From assembly GCF_037042905.1 (NCBI RefSeq), contig NC_087261.1:17172917-17236916 (forward strand): a stretch of 64,000 nucleotides of DNA. The letters run 5' to 3'. Of this stretch, positions 62,601 to 64,000 are shown piece after piece; within the stretch, counting starts at the first letter, position 1, and every line of letters begins with the position of its first letter. This DNA comes from Lytechinus pictus (lineage: Eukaryota > Echinodermata > Echinoidea > Temnopleuroida > Toxopneustidae). The notes below the pieces were generated by a model that worked only from the letters and a program-made list of their open reading frames with translations, was not told the DNA's origin and searched no databases. A program made the position numbers and the translations under genes.

Positions 62601-64000
62601 GGATTGATCAACTTGGAAAAAAAACAAGCCCAAAACAAAGGGACAGGCGCAGCTGAAGCAATAGAGTACCGAAGTGTGACGTCAGTTGCCATGGTGTCAT
62701 GACAGGCTGGTTCTAAACAGAGTCTCAGCTGACGATCGTCTGTATATGAAGTTGGCTCGTCTGAAAAAAGACATTATAAGTGATTAAATTCCGATAGCAG
62801 ACATTTTCTCCAATGAGAAACAGACGCTTTCATTAGGCGGGTTTATTTATTTAGAACCAGGCCGGCATGACAACCGACGTCATCGCTTCGGTACTCTATT
62901 CTTGATGTGTTTAATGGGGGAGGTGTTGATTCTCATGACACACATTTTATGGTACCCGTAGGGCCGTAATATTAATCAAATAAACTTGAATAGGGATGTT
63001 AGGCATTTCATGTAGGTATTTTGACTACCAGTATTTAAATGACACTAGTATAATCAATTCAACTAAAATGCCCAATACACAACAAAATGGATTATCATTC
63101 TGCCGATAAGATCAATACTTCACGTTTCAAATTCAGTTATCCAAAGTGCGTTTTCGCTCGTATAATTTTTGTTTTACAGTTTGGATCGAATCCCCTGAAA
63201 GCTACACTTTGCTTCAGGATGTTGACGACATGTCCGAGACACAGGGCAAGGTCATGTTCAATACACTGAAGAGCTATGGGGTTCGTAATGTGTTTTTGAC
63301 TTTATTTTGTGTTAATCATTTTAAATCCTGATTGTCAGATGTTTATACTCGCATCATAAGAAAGACGCTCACTCATTTATAAGCAATTATAAACCTACAA
63401 TCATTGTAATTAGGCAATGAAGTAAGTATAGAGTAAGAATTGGTAAGTAAACTTCGATTATGAGGCATTCTGACGGAATAATGGGATTATCCACATCTAC
63501 CGACGCGGGGGTGTTATAATCACACACACATACACCCTAACACAAAAGCGTCCTGTACATGTAAATATATTGACGTGGTACATGGTTGTCAATTCGAAAT
63601 AATTCACATGGGCTTGATAAAGATCTGCTAATTAATTTCCAAAGCCAATAGGGGCAACAGTTTGTAGATTTATTTTCGAAGCCAGATCTCCTCACAACGT
63701 GTACTTGTTTGCCAACACCATTTTTTTAATCCTAAAGTTACTGGTCTTTTTTTTTAAACTTTACCCATTACTGTTTTTTGCTGTATTCCTGCAATATAAA
63801 TTCATTGTCCCCAGGAAGATGCGTAATATTGCTTTTAGTTTGTGTGCATTAGATTGGCATATTTTGGGAGTAACGATCTACTGAGAGAGAGGTTGAACAT
63901 TGATACATCGAATTTCAACTGTGTATTTCATTTCTTAGATTAGGAACGGATCTCGTGTTGCACTGGTAGGAAAGAACCAGCTACCGAAAGCACCTGTCAA
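9515..64000 (+). CDS. plxn-like: Plexin-family transmembrane receptor gene, 29 coding exons, 3' end outside window
   Basis: Plexins are cell-surface semaphorin receptors that steer axons and migrating cells. The cytoplasmic part is a split RasGAP-like domain acting on Rap/Ras GTPases, with a Rho-GTPase-binding domain inserted in it. Here 29 exons join in consistent phase to give about 1601 residues: signal peptide, sema (about 1-490), PSI1 (about 480-530), PSI2 (about 633-665), PSI3 (about 786-845), four IPT repeats (about 846-1225), transmembrane helix (about 1235-1256), GAP first half (about 1257-1496), RBD (about 1497-1600). The segment GPIDAVTG and the IPT motif GGTRITITG are close to plexin consensus. 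The cytoplasmic sequence looks nearest plexin A, but the gene is divergent and A versus B cannot be settled. Introns 1 and 2 are 7.3 and 11.5 kb. No frameshift or stop was seen, so it appears functional. The promoter and upstream untranslated exons were not found. Confidence 0.93.
10559..11849. other. Start of intron 1
   Basis: No exon is seen. Short inverted patches with GGGCGCC occur at about 11570-11700. Otherwise unremarkable AT-rich intron. Confidence 0.4.
11850..14520. mobile_element. Foldback (TU-like) element with 16-bp tandem-repeat arms
   Basis: The left arm (about 11862-12395) is some 33 copies of a 16-bp unit, core GGTCTAAT with variants of NNCCACTT. The right arm (about 13972-14516) is the inverse, ATTAGACCAAGTGGNN. 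The central 1.57 kb has no recognisable gene. This matches the layout of sea urchin TU foldback elements, whose arms have outer domains of short tandem repeats. Confidence 0.8.
14521..16232. other. Intron 1, unassigned stretch
   Basis: G and T runs occur at about 15335-15350 and 15664-15674. A short inverted repeat at about 16030-16085 (AGTGGAGGGGCACCT against AGGTGCCCCTTCACT) suggests a small hairpin element. No exon seen. Confidence 0.4.
16233..16845. mobile_element. 610-bp TTAA-ended MITE, copy 2, opposite orientation
   Basis: This is the reverse complement of the 5410-6020 element over its whole length, again with TTAA at both ends (16233-16236 and 16842-16845). With the first copy it could form a long inverted pair spanning the first coding exon. 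Confidence 0.85.
17290..17580. repeat. Dispersed repeat, inverse of 45050-45345
   Basis: The stretch from TGAATATTCATGAC through CTTCGGAATA to ATGAATCAGC is the diverged reverse complement of the segment at about 45195-45325. It also shares the CCTAGGCT-rich flank. Function unknown. Confidence 0.6.
17859..18086 (+). CDS. plxn-like: Plexin exon 2: sema domain, late blades
   Basis: This exon is 76 codons, phase 0 to 0, with acceptor CCGACAG and donor AAG|GTAGAG. It encodes the stretch ending [16 protein letters not shown], which matches the late sema strand of plexins (pattern HxVVFIGTxxGxLKK). The reading frame also runs open upstream of the acceptor, but that part has no plexin similarity. 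Confidence 0.92.
19370..21560. repeat. Scattered CTCGCGCTTCGCGCTC repeats
   Basis: Degenerate copies of CAGCTCGCGCTTCGCGCTCA occur near 19380, 19580, 19800, 20103, 20205, 20411, 20522 and 21527, spaced about 100-300 bases. The core GAGCGCGAAGCGCGAG is self-complementary. Outer boundaries are not clear in this block. Confidence 0.7.
21606..21672 (+). repeat. tRNA-Thr-like (SINE-type) sequence
   Basis: TGGTGTAGTGG (21610-21620) fits the RNA polymerase III A box and GTTCGATTCC (21655-21664) fits the B box at normal spacing. The anticodon region reads CTTGTAA, i.e. a TGT (Thr) anticodon. The acceptor and anticodon stems do not pair well, so this is a tRNA-derived SINE head or pseudogene, not a working tRNA. 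Confidence 0.65.
21675..24662 (+). pseudogene. Decayed CR1/jockey-like LINE with endonuclease and reverse transcriptase remnants
   Basis: The endonuclease remnant includes [13 protein letters not shown] (about 21800). The reverse transcriptase follows: [17 protein letters not shown] (about 23020), [13 protein letters not shown] (about 23240), [20 protein letters not shown] (about 23400) and FADDTN (about 23495). The frame is broken by a stop near 22464, a one-base loss near 22955 and further shifts near 23225, 23720 and 23970. The 3' end is AATAAAATTG plus (AATC)n at 24637-24660. The 5' end is truncated, directly after the tRNA-like sequence. Confidence 0.88.
25356..25492. repeat. Nested hairpin cluster
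   Basis: The hairpin AGTCTGC-ATA-GCAGACT occurs at 25356-25372 and again at 25476-25492. Between them GAATGGCTCG (25397-25406) pairs with CGAGCCATTC (25465-25474), and GCTGGTTTGC-TTC-GCAAACCAGC (25425-25447) forms a perfect 10-bp stem. Confidence 0.8.
28662..28780. repeat. (AT)n(TG)n compound microsatellite
   Basis: About 45 bases of AT are followed by about 65 bases of TG with single interruptions. The reading frames here are low-complexity artefacts. Confidence 0.95.
28914..28990. repeat. (TA)n(TG)n(GA)n compound microsatellite
   Basis: TA, TG and GA runs follow each other. Just before it, GACTTCAGGTCAGGTGACTT (28840-28859) is the inverse of a segment at about 18170-18205 (CAGGACACTTAAAGTCACCTG). 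Confidence 0.9.
29617..29757 (+). CDS. plxn-like: Plexin exon 3: end of sema domain
   Basis: This exon is 47 codons, phase 0 to 0, acceptor CTATAG and donor AAG|GTGAGA. It continues directly from exon 2 across an 11.5-kb intron. The segment [20 protein letters not shown] matches the plexin pattern of a pre-PSI strand followed by the last propeller strand. Confidence 0.9.
30145..30266 (+). CDS. plxn-like: Plexin exon 4: sema end and PSI1
   Basis: This exon is 40 codons plus 2 bases, donor AAG|GTAAGT. It encodes NRIVKLDL, then the PSI signature [11 protein letters not shown] and PYCGWC, the hallmark CxxCxxC...DPxCGWC pattern. An insertion of about six residues (GEDGGND) lengthens the loop before DPYCGWC relative to usual plexins. 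The acceptor GTGAAG is less pyrimidine-rich near the AG. Confidence 0.92.
30447..30579 (+). CDS. plxn-like: Plexin exon 5: end of PSI1
   Basis: The first base completes the Arg codon begun in exon 4, and 44 codons follow to a phase-0 donor GTAGGT. It carries the closing PSI1 cysteines (CTRYEEC, then IQCVSIS), as in plexins where the PSI ends before a beta-rich linker fold. Confidence 0.88.
31248..31377 (+). CDS. plxn-like: Plexin exon 6: inter-PSI fold, first part
   Basis: This exon is 43 codons plus 1 base, acceptor CGGCAG, donor [17 protein letters not shown] and TIVCITPP fit the plexin pattern CxFED...xVxCPSP between PSI1 and PSI2. The linker before QYQC is a few residues shorter than in vertebrate plexins. 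Confidence 0.88.
31480..32345 (+). pseudogene. 5'-truncated LINE fragment, reverse transcriptase C-terminal end
   Basis: Translation includes VENIQFLGI and [14 protein letters not shown] then [10 protein letters not shown], the conserved block after the palm of CR1/jockey-like reverse transcriptases. It ends in an A-rich GGTAAATAAATTGAAATTGA tail. It lies in the plexin intron between exons 6 and 7. Confidence 0.75.
32512..32611 (+). CDS. plxn-like: Plexin exon 7: inter-PSI fold, second part
   Basis: Two bases complete an Asp codon, then the exon reads [17 protein letters not shown] and ends [12 protein letters not shown]. This matches the plexin segment HVTVxLxSKETGxxFAxxDFVFYxCSVHxS. Donor ATC|GTATGT leaves phase 2. 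Confidence 0.9.
32738..32787. repeat. Adjacent perfect palindromes of 16 and 36 bp
   Basis: CACCATCGCGATGGTG (32738-32753) overlaps a 36-bp perfect palindrome (32752-32787) centred on ACGATG|CATCGT. No loop bases are present in either. Confidence 0.95.
32788..33525. other. Intron 7, unassigned stretch
   Basis: Open frames of 80-100 codons exist on both strands at 32987-33365, but they overlap each other and show no family resemblance. I do not call a gene. Confidence 0.4.
33526..34251. mobile_element. 725-bp TTAA-type MITE, second family
   Basis: Inverted termini: CAGGGATGGTTCGGGCTG on the left against CAGCCTGGACTATCCCTTTAA on the right (diverged). Inner mirrored motif ATCAAAATCGGATAACGAT against TTATCCGATTTTGATCAAA. 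A truncated relative is at 45885-46312. A 122-bp hAT-like hairpin is inserted in it. Confidence 0.75.
33682..33803. mobile_element. 122-bp hAT-like hairpin MITE with exact 8-bp target duplication
   Basis: GTCATGAA flanks both ends (33674-33681 and 33804-33811). Termini are CAGTGGCGGACCGTGA and CACGGTACGCTAGTG. The arms include GGAGGAGACAAAGCATTGGG and its complement, with G11 and C12 tracts, so the whole element folds back on itself. Confidence 0.92.
34635..34880. repeat. Minisatellite, unit about 15-17 bp
   Basis: About fifteen degenerate copies of GGACAATTACCCCC, for example at 34730-34760 and 34790-34812. It abuts the MITE at 34921. Confidence 0.85.
34921..35232. mobile_element. Second copy of the 350-bp G/C-ended MITE
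   Basis: This matches 9027-9376 in the same orientation: GGCGAGTGG, AGGCACATTACGTAAGTAGC, CAAATACTTGTTAA and GGTATCCACTCGTCAATGGA in the same order. It is more diverged and shows no clear target duplication. Confidence 0.8.
35233..36361. other. Intron 7, distal part
   Basis: This contains the GTAACACAAAG hairpin element at 35738-35872 and an (AT)n microsatellite at 36029-36071. A 153-codon open frame on the minus strand (35350-35811) runs into the hairpin element and resembles no family. Confidence 0.45.
35738..35872. mobile_element. GTAACACAAAG hairpin MITE, copy 1
   Basis: GGGCCTGTAACACAAAGCTT on the left is mirrored by TAACCATTGTGTTATTGGAC on the right, about 135 bases apart. A better-preserved copy is at 45755-45884. 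Confidence 0.65.
36362..36476 (+). CDS. plxn-like: Plexin exon 8: PSI2
   Basis: One base completes Ser, then 38 codons follow. The sequence [20 protein letters not shown] is a clear PSI2 core (plexin consensus CLSCVxSxxPCHWCKYRHxC). Acceptor TTTCAG, donor AAT|GTAAGC, phase 0. Confidence 0.94.
36703..36840 (+). CDS. plxn-like: Plexin exon 9: fold after PSI2
   Basis: This exon is 46 codons, phase 0 to 0, acceptor AAATTAG, donor AAAG|GTATTT. RFCPQL then [20 protein letters not shown] fits the plexin segment CPxxLPSGDLLIPVGVxxPLTLxAxNLP. Confidence 0.9.
37566..38673. mobile_element. 1.1-kb element with inverted termini inside the foldback element
   Basis: CCTCAAAAAAAGTTTGGAAA near 37571 is inverted near 38650 (TTTCCAAACTTTTTTAGAGG). 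The interior has a 196-bp direct duplication (GTTTGGAAATCTGAGTTTGG at 37581 and 37777) and a second duplication of about 242 bases (around 38202 and 38444). Confidence 0.75.
38882..39088 (+). pseudogene. Repeat-borne coding remnant, family unknown
   Basis: A 68-codon open frame includes [19 protein letters not shown] then [16 protein letters not shown] second copy, on the minus strand at about 47940-48015, encodes [20 protein letters not shown] in the same frame, with about as many silent as amino-acid changes. This suggests descent from a protein-coding part of a mobile element. The short charged frame at 38779-39003 overlaps it in another frame. I do not recognise the family. Confidence 0.45.
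39065..40060. repeat. Tandem GTGACCTGAAACTC repeat, about six units of 150-170 bp
   Basis: CATGTGACCTGAAAC-type motifs fall near 39105, 39263, 39426, 39579, 39729 and 39901. Each unit also has a variant of ATGACCTTTGACCTT and AAGTTTCATGAA. The block ends in a GCC triplet run (40040-40052). Confidence 0.85.
40591..40689 (+). CDS. plxn-like: Plexin exon 10
   Basis: This exon is 33 codons, phase 0 to 0, acceptor TTCGTAG, donor [17 protein letters not shown] and [13 protein letters not shown] match the plexin pattern YECVLxIQG...RFNSSSVQCQN. The 3.75-kb intron before it contains the foldback element at 37007-40387. Confidence 0.88.
41438..41531 (+). CDS. plxn-like: Plexin exon 11
   Basis: This exon is 31 codons plus 1 base. 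YMYADD and [16 protein letters not shown] match the plexin segment YSYEG...LDFSVVWNGxFxIDxP before PSI3. Acceptor TTCACAG, donor G|GTATGA. Confidence 0.88.
41908..42098 (+). CDS. plxn-like: Plexin exon 12: PSI3
   Basis: Two bases complete Val, then 63 codons follow. [17 protein letters not shown] and [10 protein letters not shown] form PSI3 (consensus LYKCxxxxxSCGLCLxADPxFxCGWC). Donor GAC|GTAAGA, phase 0. Confidence 0.93.
42444..42598 (+). CDS. plxn-like: Plexin exon 13: IPT1 start
   Basis: This exon is 51 codons plus 2 bases, acceptor TTTTCCAG, donor [28 protein letters not shown] is the IPT1 opening (consensus IxPLxGPxxGGTxLTIxGxNLG). The usual GG is NG here. Confidence 0.9.
42934..43048 (+). 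CDS. plxn-like: Plexin exon 14: IPT1 end
   Basis: One base completes Ser, then 38 codons follow to phase 0 at [21 protein letters not shown] and the ending AKQFHYR fit the closing strands of IPT1, where plexins end in FxF/FxY before IPT2. Confidence 0.85.
43049..45407. other. Intron 14
   Basis: A 55-bp diverged inverted repeat occurs at about 43605-43660 and 43878-43930 (CAGACCTTTATTGAAACTTT against AAAGTTTCAATCAGGGTCTG). C and G tracts lie at 44050-44090. The 45050-45345 repeat is the inverse of 17290-17580. No exon seen. Confidence 0.5.
45408..45541 (+). CDS. plxn-like: Plexin exon 15: IPT2 start
   Basis: This exon is 44 codons plus 2 bases, acceptor CCCATAG, donor [28 protein letters not shown] then [10 protein letters not shown] is a very clear IPT2 opening. 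The following HCTN fits the short cysteine strand. Confidence 0.95.
45755..45884. mobile_element. GTAACACAAAG hairpin MITE, copy 2
   Basis: CAGGGGGCCCGTAACACAAA on the left is inverted by CTTTGTGTTACGGGACGCTG on the right. The interior is rich in AATCAATCGT. No clear target duplication. Confidence 0.75.
45885..46312. mobile_element. Truncated copy of the 725-bp MITE family
   Basis: This matches the second half of 33526-34251 (CAAGAACTAAAACAATAGGA, GGGGATGTGACATCATCAG, GAACTGTTTCACC, ATTGAGATATAAAT). Confidence 0.7.
46785..46961 (+). CDS. plxn-like: Plexin exon 16: IPT2 end, IPT3 start
   Basis: One base completes Leu, then 58 codons and 2 bases follow. ATCITSG is the conserved cysteine strand. 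VIFNMSFDG and [17 protein letters not shown] close IPT2 and open IPT3 (consensus FxYxxDPxVxxIxP). Acceptor CTCTCAG, donor TC|GTAAGT. Confidence 0.92.
47640..47733 (+). CDS. plxn-like: Plexin exon 17: IPT3 middle
   Basis: One base completes Ser, then 31 codons follow to phase 0 at [29 protein letters not shown] matches plexin IPT3 (SGGTxLTVxGTNLxxIQxPR). Confidence 0.93.
47770..48030 (-). repeat. Minus-strand copy of the dispersed GTGACCTGAAACTC repeat and coding remnant
   Basis: Read on the minus strand this follows the same order as 38950-39200: the VERLW frame, AATATAGCAGCAGTGCTGAC, then TCATTGACA-type and CATGTGACCT-type motifs. Confidence 0.75.
48518..48762. mobile_element. 245-bp MITE with long inverted termini
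   Basis: CTGCAAAAACTG then GGTGTTAATTTAACACCAGT on the left is inverted as ACTGGTGTTAAATTAACACC then GCAGTTTTTTGCAG on the right. GTCCGGAATC and GATTCCGGAC extend the match to about 45 bases. Confidence 0.85.
48866..49105 (+). CDS. plxn-like: Plexin exon 18: IPT3 end, IPT4 start
   Basis: This exon is 80 codons, phase 0 to 0, acceptor TTTCAG and donor [33 protein letters not shown] and [13 protein letters not shown] are strong plexin IPT3/IPT4 landmarks (consensus FxYYPDPxFExxG). A basic run RKRAP at about residue 1095 is only a partial proprotein-convertase site because it lacks Arg at P4. Confidence 0.93.
49352..51766. mobile_element. 610-bp TTAA MITE, copy 3, split by a LINE
   Basis: 49352-49649 matches the left half of the 5410-6020 element (GACAAGTCCACCCCAACAAA, ATCAAAATCGGATGTAAAAT). 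51520-51766 matches its right half (GAAATATTGTATAATTCAAA, GGGGTGAACTTGACC). About 50 bases of the centre are missing. Confidence 0.85.
49650..51515 (-). pseudogene. CR1/L2-like LINE, minus strand, decayed
   Basis: On the minus strand: [18 protein letters not shown] (about 51000-51050), [16 protein letters not shown] then [10 protein letters not shown], and YADDIQLM (about 50545) of the reverse transcriptase, then [10 protein letters not shown] (about 50020) and [18 protein letters not shown] (about 49800-49860) of the C-terminal region. Frameshifts separate the blocks. The 3' end is CACATTATTATTATT, an (ATT)n tail adjoining the MITE at 49650. Confidence 0.9.
51915..52103 (+). CDS. plxn-like: Plexin exon 19: IPT4
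   Basis: This exon is 63 codons, phase 0 to 0, acceptor TTTCCAG, donor [29 protein letters not shown] then CDV and [10 protein letters not shown] match the plexin IPT4 segment GxNLxxAxSxxxYTVLIGxxPCxV...LxCxPPE. It ends PAVT, which leads into the membrane-proximal strand of exon 20. Confidence 0.92.
52104..52998. other. Intron 19, proximal part
   Basis: AT-rich stretch without recognised features before the hAT-like element. Confidence 0.35.
52999..54142. mobile_element. 1.14-kb hAT-like element carrying GCGAGCGCGAAGCGCGA repeats
   Basis: CAGTGGCGTACC at the left is inverted as TTACGCCACTG at the right. Flanks GGTAAAGG and GGGAAAGG match at 7 of 8. About seven degenerate copies of AATGCGAGCGCGAAGCGCGA occur at 53125-53700 with spacing near 100-115 bases. 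A G-rich CCCCCCATGCCCCCC end is present. No transposase. Confidence 0.8.
54459..55443. mobile_element. 985-bp Tc1-like MITE abutting the transmembrane exon
   Basis: CAATACGTATCAAAAAAAAG then TTTACACTT on the left is inverted at 55416-55443 as AAGTGTAAACTTTTTTTGAT then ACGCACTG. TA flanks both ends (54457-54458, 55444-55445), the Tc1/mariner target. No transposase. Its right end supplies the T-run before the TAG acceptor of exon 20. Confidence 0.88.
55449..55677 (+). CDS. plxn-like: Plexin exon 20: last IPT strand, transmembrane helix, juxtamembrane segment
   Basis: This exon is 76 codons plus 1 base. [13 protein letters not shown] is the final plexin ectodomain strand (VxxGxxxFxxGxV). A hydrophobic helix of about 22 residues follows, rich in Ile, Val and Leu, and stops at WDRKKR. 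The start of the cytoplasmic coiled segment ([20 protein letters not shown]) comes next. The acceptor TATAG sits two bases beyond a Tc1-like transposon end. Confidence 0.93.
55678..56078. other. Intron 20
   Basis: Nothing recognised besides the splice sites. Confidence 0.4.
56079..56218 (+). CDS. plxn-like: Plexin exon 21: juxtamembrane to GAP domain
   Basis: Two bases complete Val, then 46 codons follow to phase 0 at [27 protein letters not shown] corresponds to the conserved plexin segment GIPFLDYxxYxxRxxFPG. The usual DY is EN and the stretch before it is several residues shorter than in plexin A. Confidence 0.88.
56219..56712. other. Intron 21
   Basis: An (AAT)n run at about 56645-56680. 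Otherwise nothing recognised. Confidence 0.5.
56713..56834 (+). CDS. plxn-like: Plexin exon 22: GAP domain
   Basis: This exon is 40 codons plus 2 bases, acceptor TTCCCAG, donor [29 protein letters not shown] aligns with the plexin helix FLxTFIxTLExQxxFSxRDR. Confidence 0.85.
57230..57370 (-). pseudogene. LINE 3' fragment, minus strand
   Basis: On the minus strand the text TLGERSFSY then the bases for CPTLWNSLP-like sequence (frameshifted) match the C-terminal CR1/L2 block also seen at 49800-49860. Confidence 0.6.
57674..57739 (+). CDS. plxn-like: Plexin exon 23: GAP domain
   Basis: This small exon is 66 bases. One base completes Arg, then [20 protein letters not shown] follows, which matches plexin xVASLxxxALxxxxxYxTxxL. 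The acceptor TTTTTGAAG at 57671-57673 gives the homologous frame. The next AG two bases on does not. Donor GA|GTAAGT. Confidence 0.82.
57740..59488. other. Intron 23
   Basis: A 166-codon minus-strand open frame (58159-58659) has no family resemblance. A C-rich patch at 58700-58925 has several copies of CCCTATCTCAGGTGAG-like sequence. No exon seen. Confidence 0.45.
59489..59566 (+). CDS. plxn-like: Plexin exon 24: GAP domain with altered arginine-finger site
   Basis: One base completes Glu, then 25 codons and 2 bases follow. [10 protein letters not shown] aligns with the plexin helix LxxLLxDLIExN. The exon ends PLDKLFT plus AA of a Lys codon, exactly where plexins read PKLxLRR. Acceptor TTTTCAG, donor AAA|GTAAGC. 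Confidence 0.85.
59839..59905 (+). CDS. plxn-like: Plexin exon 25: GAP domain
   Basis: One base completes Lys, then [18 protein letters not shown] and EYVK follow, to phase 0 at AAG|GTGAGG. This matches plexin TESVxEKxLTNWxxxxLxxFxx strongly, which anchors the alignment of the preceding Thr-Lys to the usual Arg-Arg. Confidence 0.92.
59906..60426. other. Intron 25
   Basis: Nothing recognised besides the splice sites. Confidence 0.4.
60427..60573 (+). CDS. plxn-like: Plexin exon 26: GAP first half, end
   Basis: This exon is 49 codons, phase 0 to 0, acceptor ACTTTAG, donor [29 protein letters not shown] followed by [14 protein letters not shown] is close to the plexin A consensus LFxLYCAIKQQMEKGPIDAxTGxAxYSLxExKLI. 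Confidence 0.96.
60705..60846. mobile_element. 142-bp G-rich inverted-terminus MITE
   Basis: CAGGGGCCG at the left is inverted as CGGCCCCTG at the right. TTATG flanks both ends (60700-60704, 60847-60851). Two GGGGGG tracts lie inside. Confidence 0.65.
61156..61309 (+). CDS. plxn-like: Plexin exon 27: Rho-GTPase-binding domain start
   Basis: This exon is 51 codons plus 1 base. [20 protein letters not shown] matches plexin VPVKVLxCDTxTQAKEKxLD at the start of the RBD. Acceptor ACATAG, donor TTG|GTGAGA. An hAT-like MITE begins 24 bases after the donor. Confidence 0.94.
61333..61513. mobile_element. 181-bp hAT-like MITE with exact 8-bp target duplication
   Basis: ATATAGGG flanks both ends (61325-61332, 61514-61521). 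Termini CAGTGGCGTACCTAGG and GTAGGTACGCTAGTG are inverted. It starts 24 bases after the exon 27 donor and leaves it intact. The interior resembles 6117-6396 (GACAAGCAAAAAAAG, GTTGTGACTCGTC). Confidence 0.93.
61729..62588. mobile_element. 860-bp hAT-like element carrying CTCGCGCTTCGCGCTC repeats
   Basis: AGAGGCGTCGATCC at the left is inverted as GGATCGACGCCTCT at the right. Flanks TGTTAGAG and CCTTAGAG match at 6 of 8. Repeat copies lie near 61953, 62164, 62274 and 62396. G and C tracts mark the ends (61743, 62550). Confidence 0.78.
62660..62901. mobile_element. 240-bp MITE with about 60-bp inverted termini
   Basis: AATAGAGTACCGAAGTGTGA on the left is inverted by TCGCTTCGGTACTCTATT on the right. 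GACGTCAGTTGCCATG and CTGGTTCTAAA also have inverted partners. Confidence 0.8.
63180..63280 (+). CDS. plxn-like: Plexin exon 28: RBD
   Basis: Two bases complete Val, then 33 codons follow. [20 protein letters not shown] and LKSYG match plexin LEWRQGRMxRIILQDEDVTTK...LxHYQ. The donor GGG|GTTCGT is weak, but alignment to the next exon ([14 protein letters not shown] against YQVTDGSxVALVPK) needs no gap there. Confidence 0.88.
63281..63938. other. Intron 28
   Basis: Nothing recognised besides the splice sites. Confidence 0.4.
63939..64000 (+). CDS. plxn-like: Plexin exon 29 (partial): RBD end
   Basis: Acceptor TTTCTTAG is followed by [20 protein letters not shown], which corresponds to plexin VTDGSxVALVPKQxSAY. 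The exon is cut by the window edge. The second half of the GAP domain must follow downstream. Confidence 0.88.
   Translation, partial: MRNGSRVALVGKNQLPKAPV

Overview
The window is eukaryotic, AT-rich, intron-rich DNA packed with transposable elements. It reads as a marine deuterostome, most likely an echinoderm close to sea urchins. I infer this from a plexin gene with many small exons, foldback elements whose arms are tandem 16-bp repeats (the architecture described for sea urchin TU elements), abundant hAT-like and TTAA-ended MITEs, and CR1/jockey-like LINE remnants. No species can be named from sequence alone.

One protein-coding gene is supported. It is a plastically spread plexin-family receptor on the + strand. 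The first coding exon starts at 9515 and the gene runs off the right edge. I can place 29 coding exons, all open, with matching phases and near-canonical splice sites. Together they encode about 1601 residues: signal peptide, sema propeller (exons 1-4), three PSI modules (exons 4-5, 8 and 12), the linking folds and four IPT repeats (exons 13-19), one transmembrane helix (exon 20), the first half of the split RasGAP-like domain (exons 20-26) and the Rho-binding domain (exons 27-29). The second half of the GAP domain lies beyond 64000. The gene is divergent: the conserved arginine pair of the GAP active site reads Thr-Lys.

Layout: 1-9500 is upstream DNA with a 3.3-kb element bounded by inverted repeats, a 610-bp MITE, an hAT-like MITE, and a 350-bp MITE ending about 140 bp before the start codon. 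Intron 1 (10.6-17.9 kb) holds a 2.7-kb foldback element with 16-bp repeat arms and a second copy of the 610-bp MITE. Intron 2 (18.1-29.6 kb) holds a three-level nest: a TA-flanked inverted-repeat element split by a 7.6-kb element, which carries a tRNA-like sequence and a decayed LINE. From 30-37 kb lie PSI exons between LINE and MITE fragments, a 36-bp palindrome and a minisatellite. From 37-40.4 kb lies a second foldback element with a 25-bp terminal inverted repeat. From 40.6-49.1 kb are the PSI3/IPT exons. From 49.3-51.8 kb a LINE has split a MITE. From 53-55.4 kb an hAT-like element is followed by a Tc1-like MITE that abuts the transmembrane exon. From 55.4-64 kb are the cytoplasmic exons with several small hAT-like insertions.

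The most notable observations are the apparently GAP-inactive plexin, a transposon that supplies the polypyrimidine tract of an essential exon, and a dense set of nested elements whose order of insertion can be read directly.
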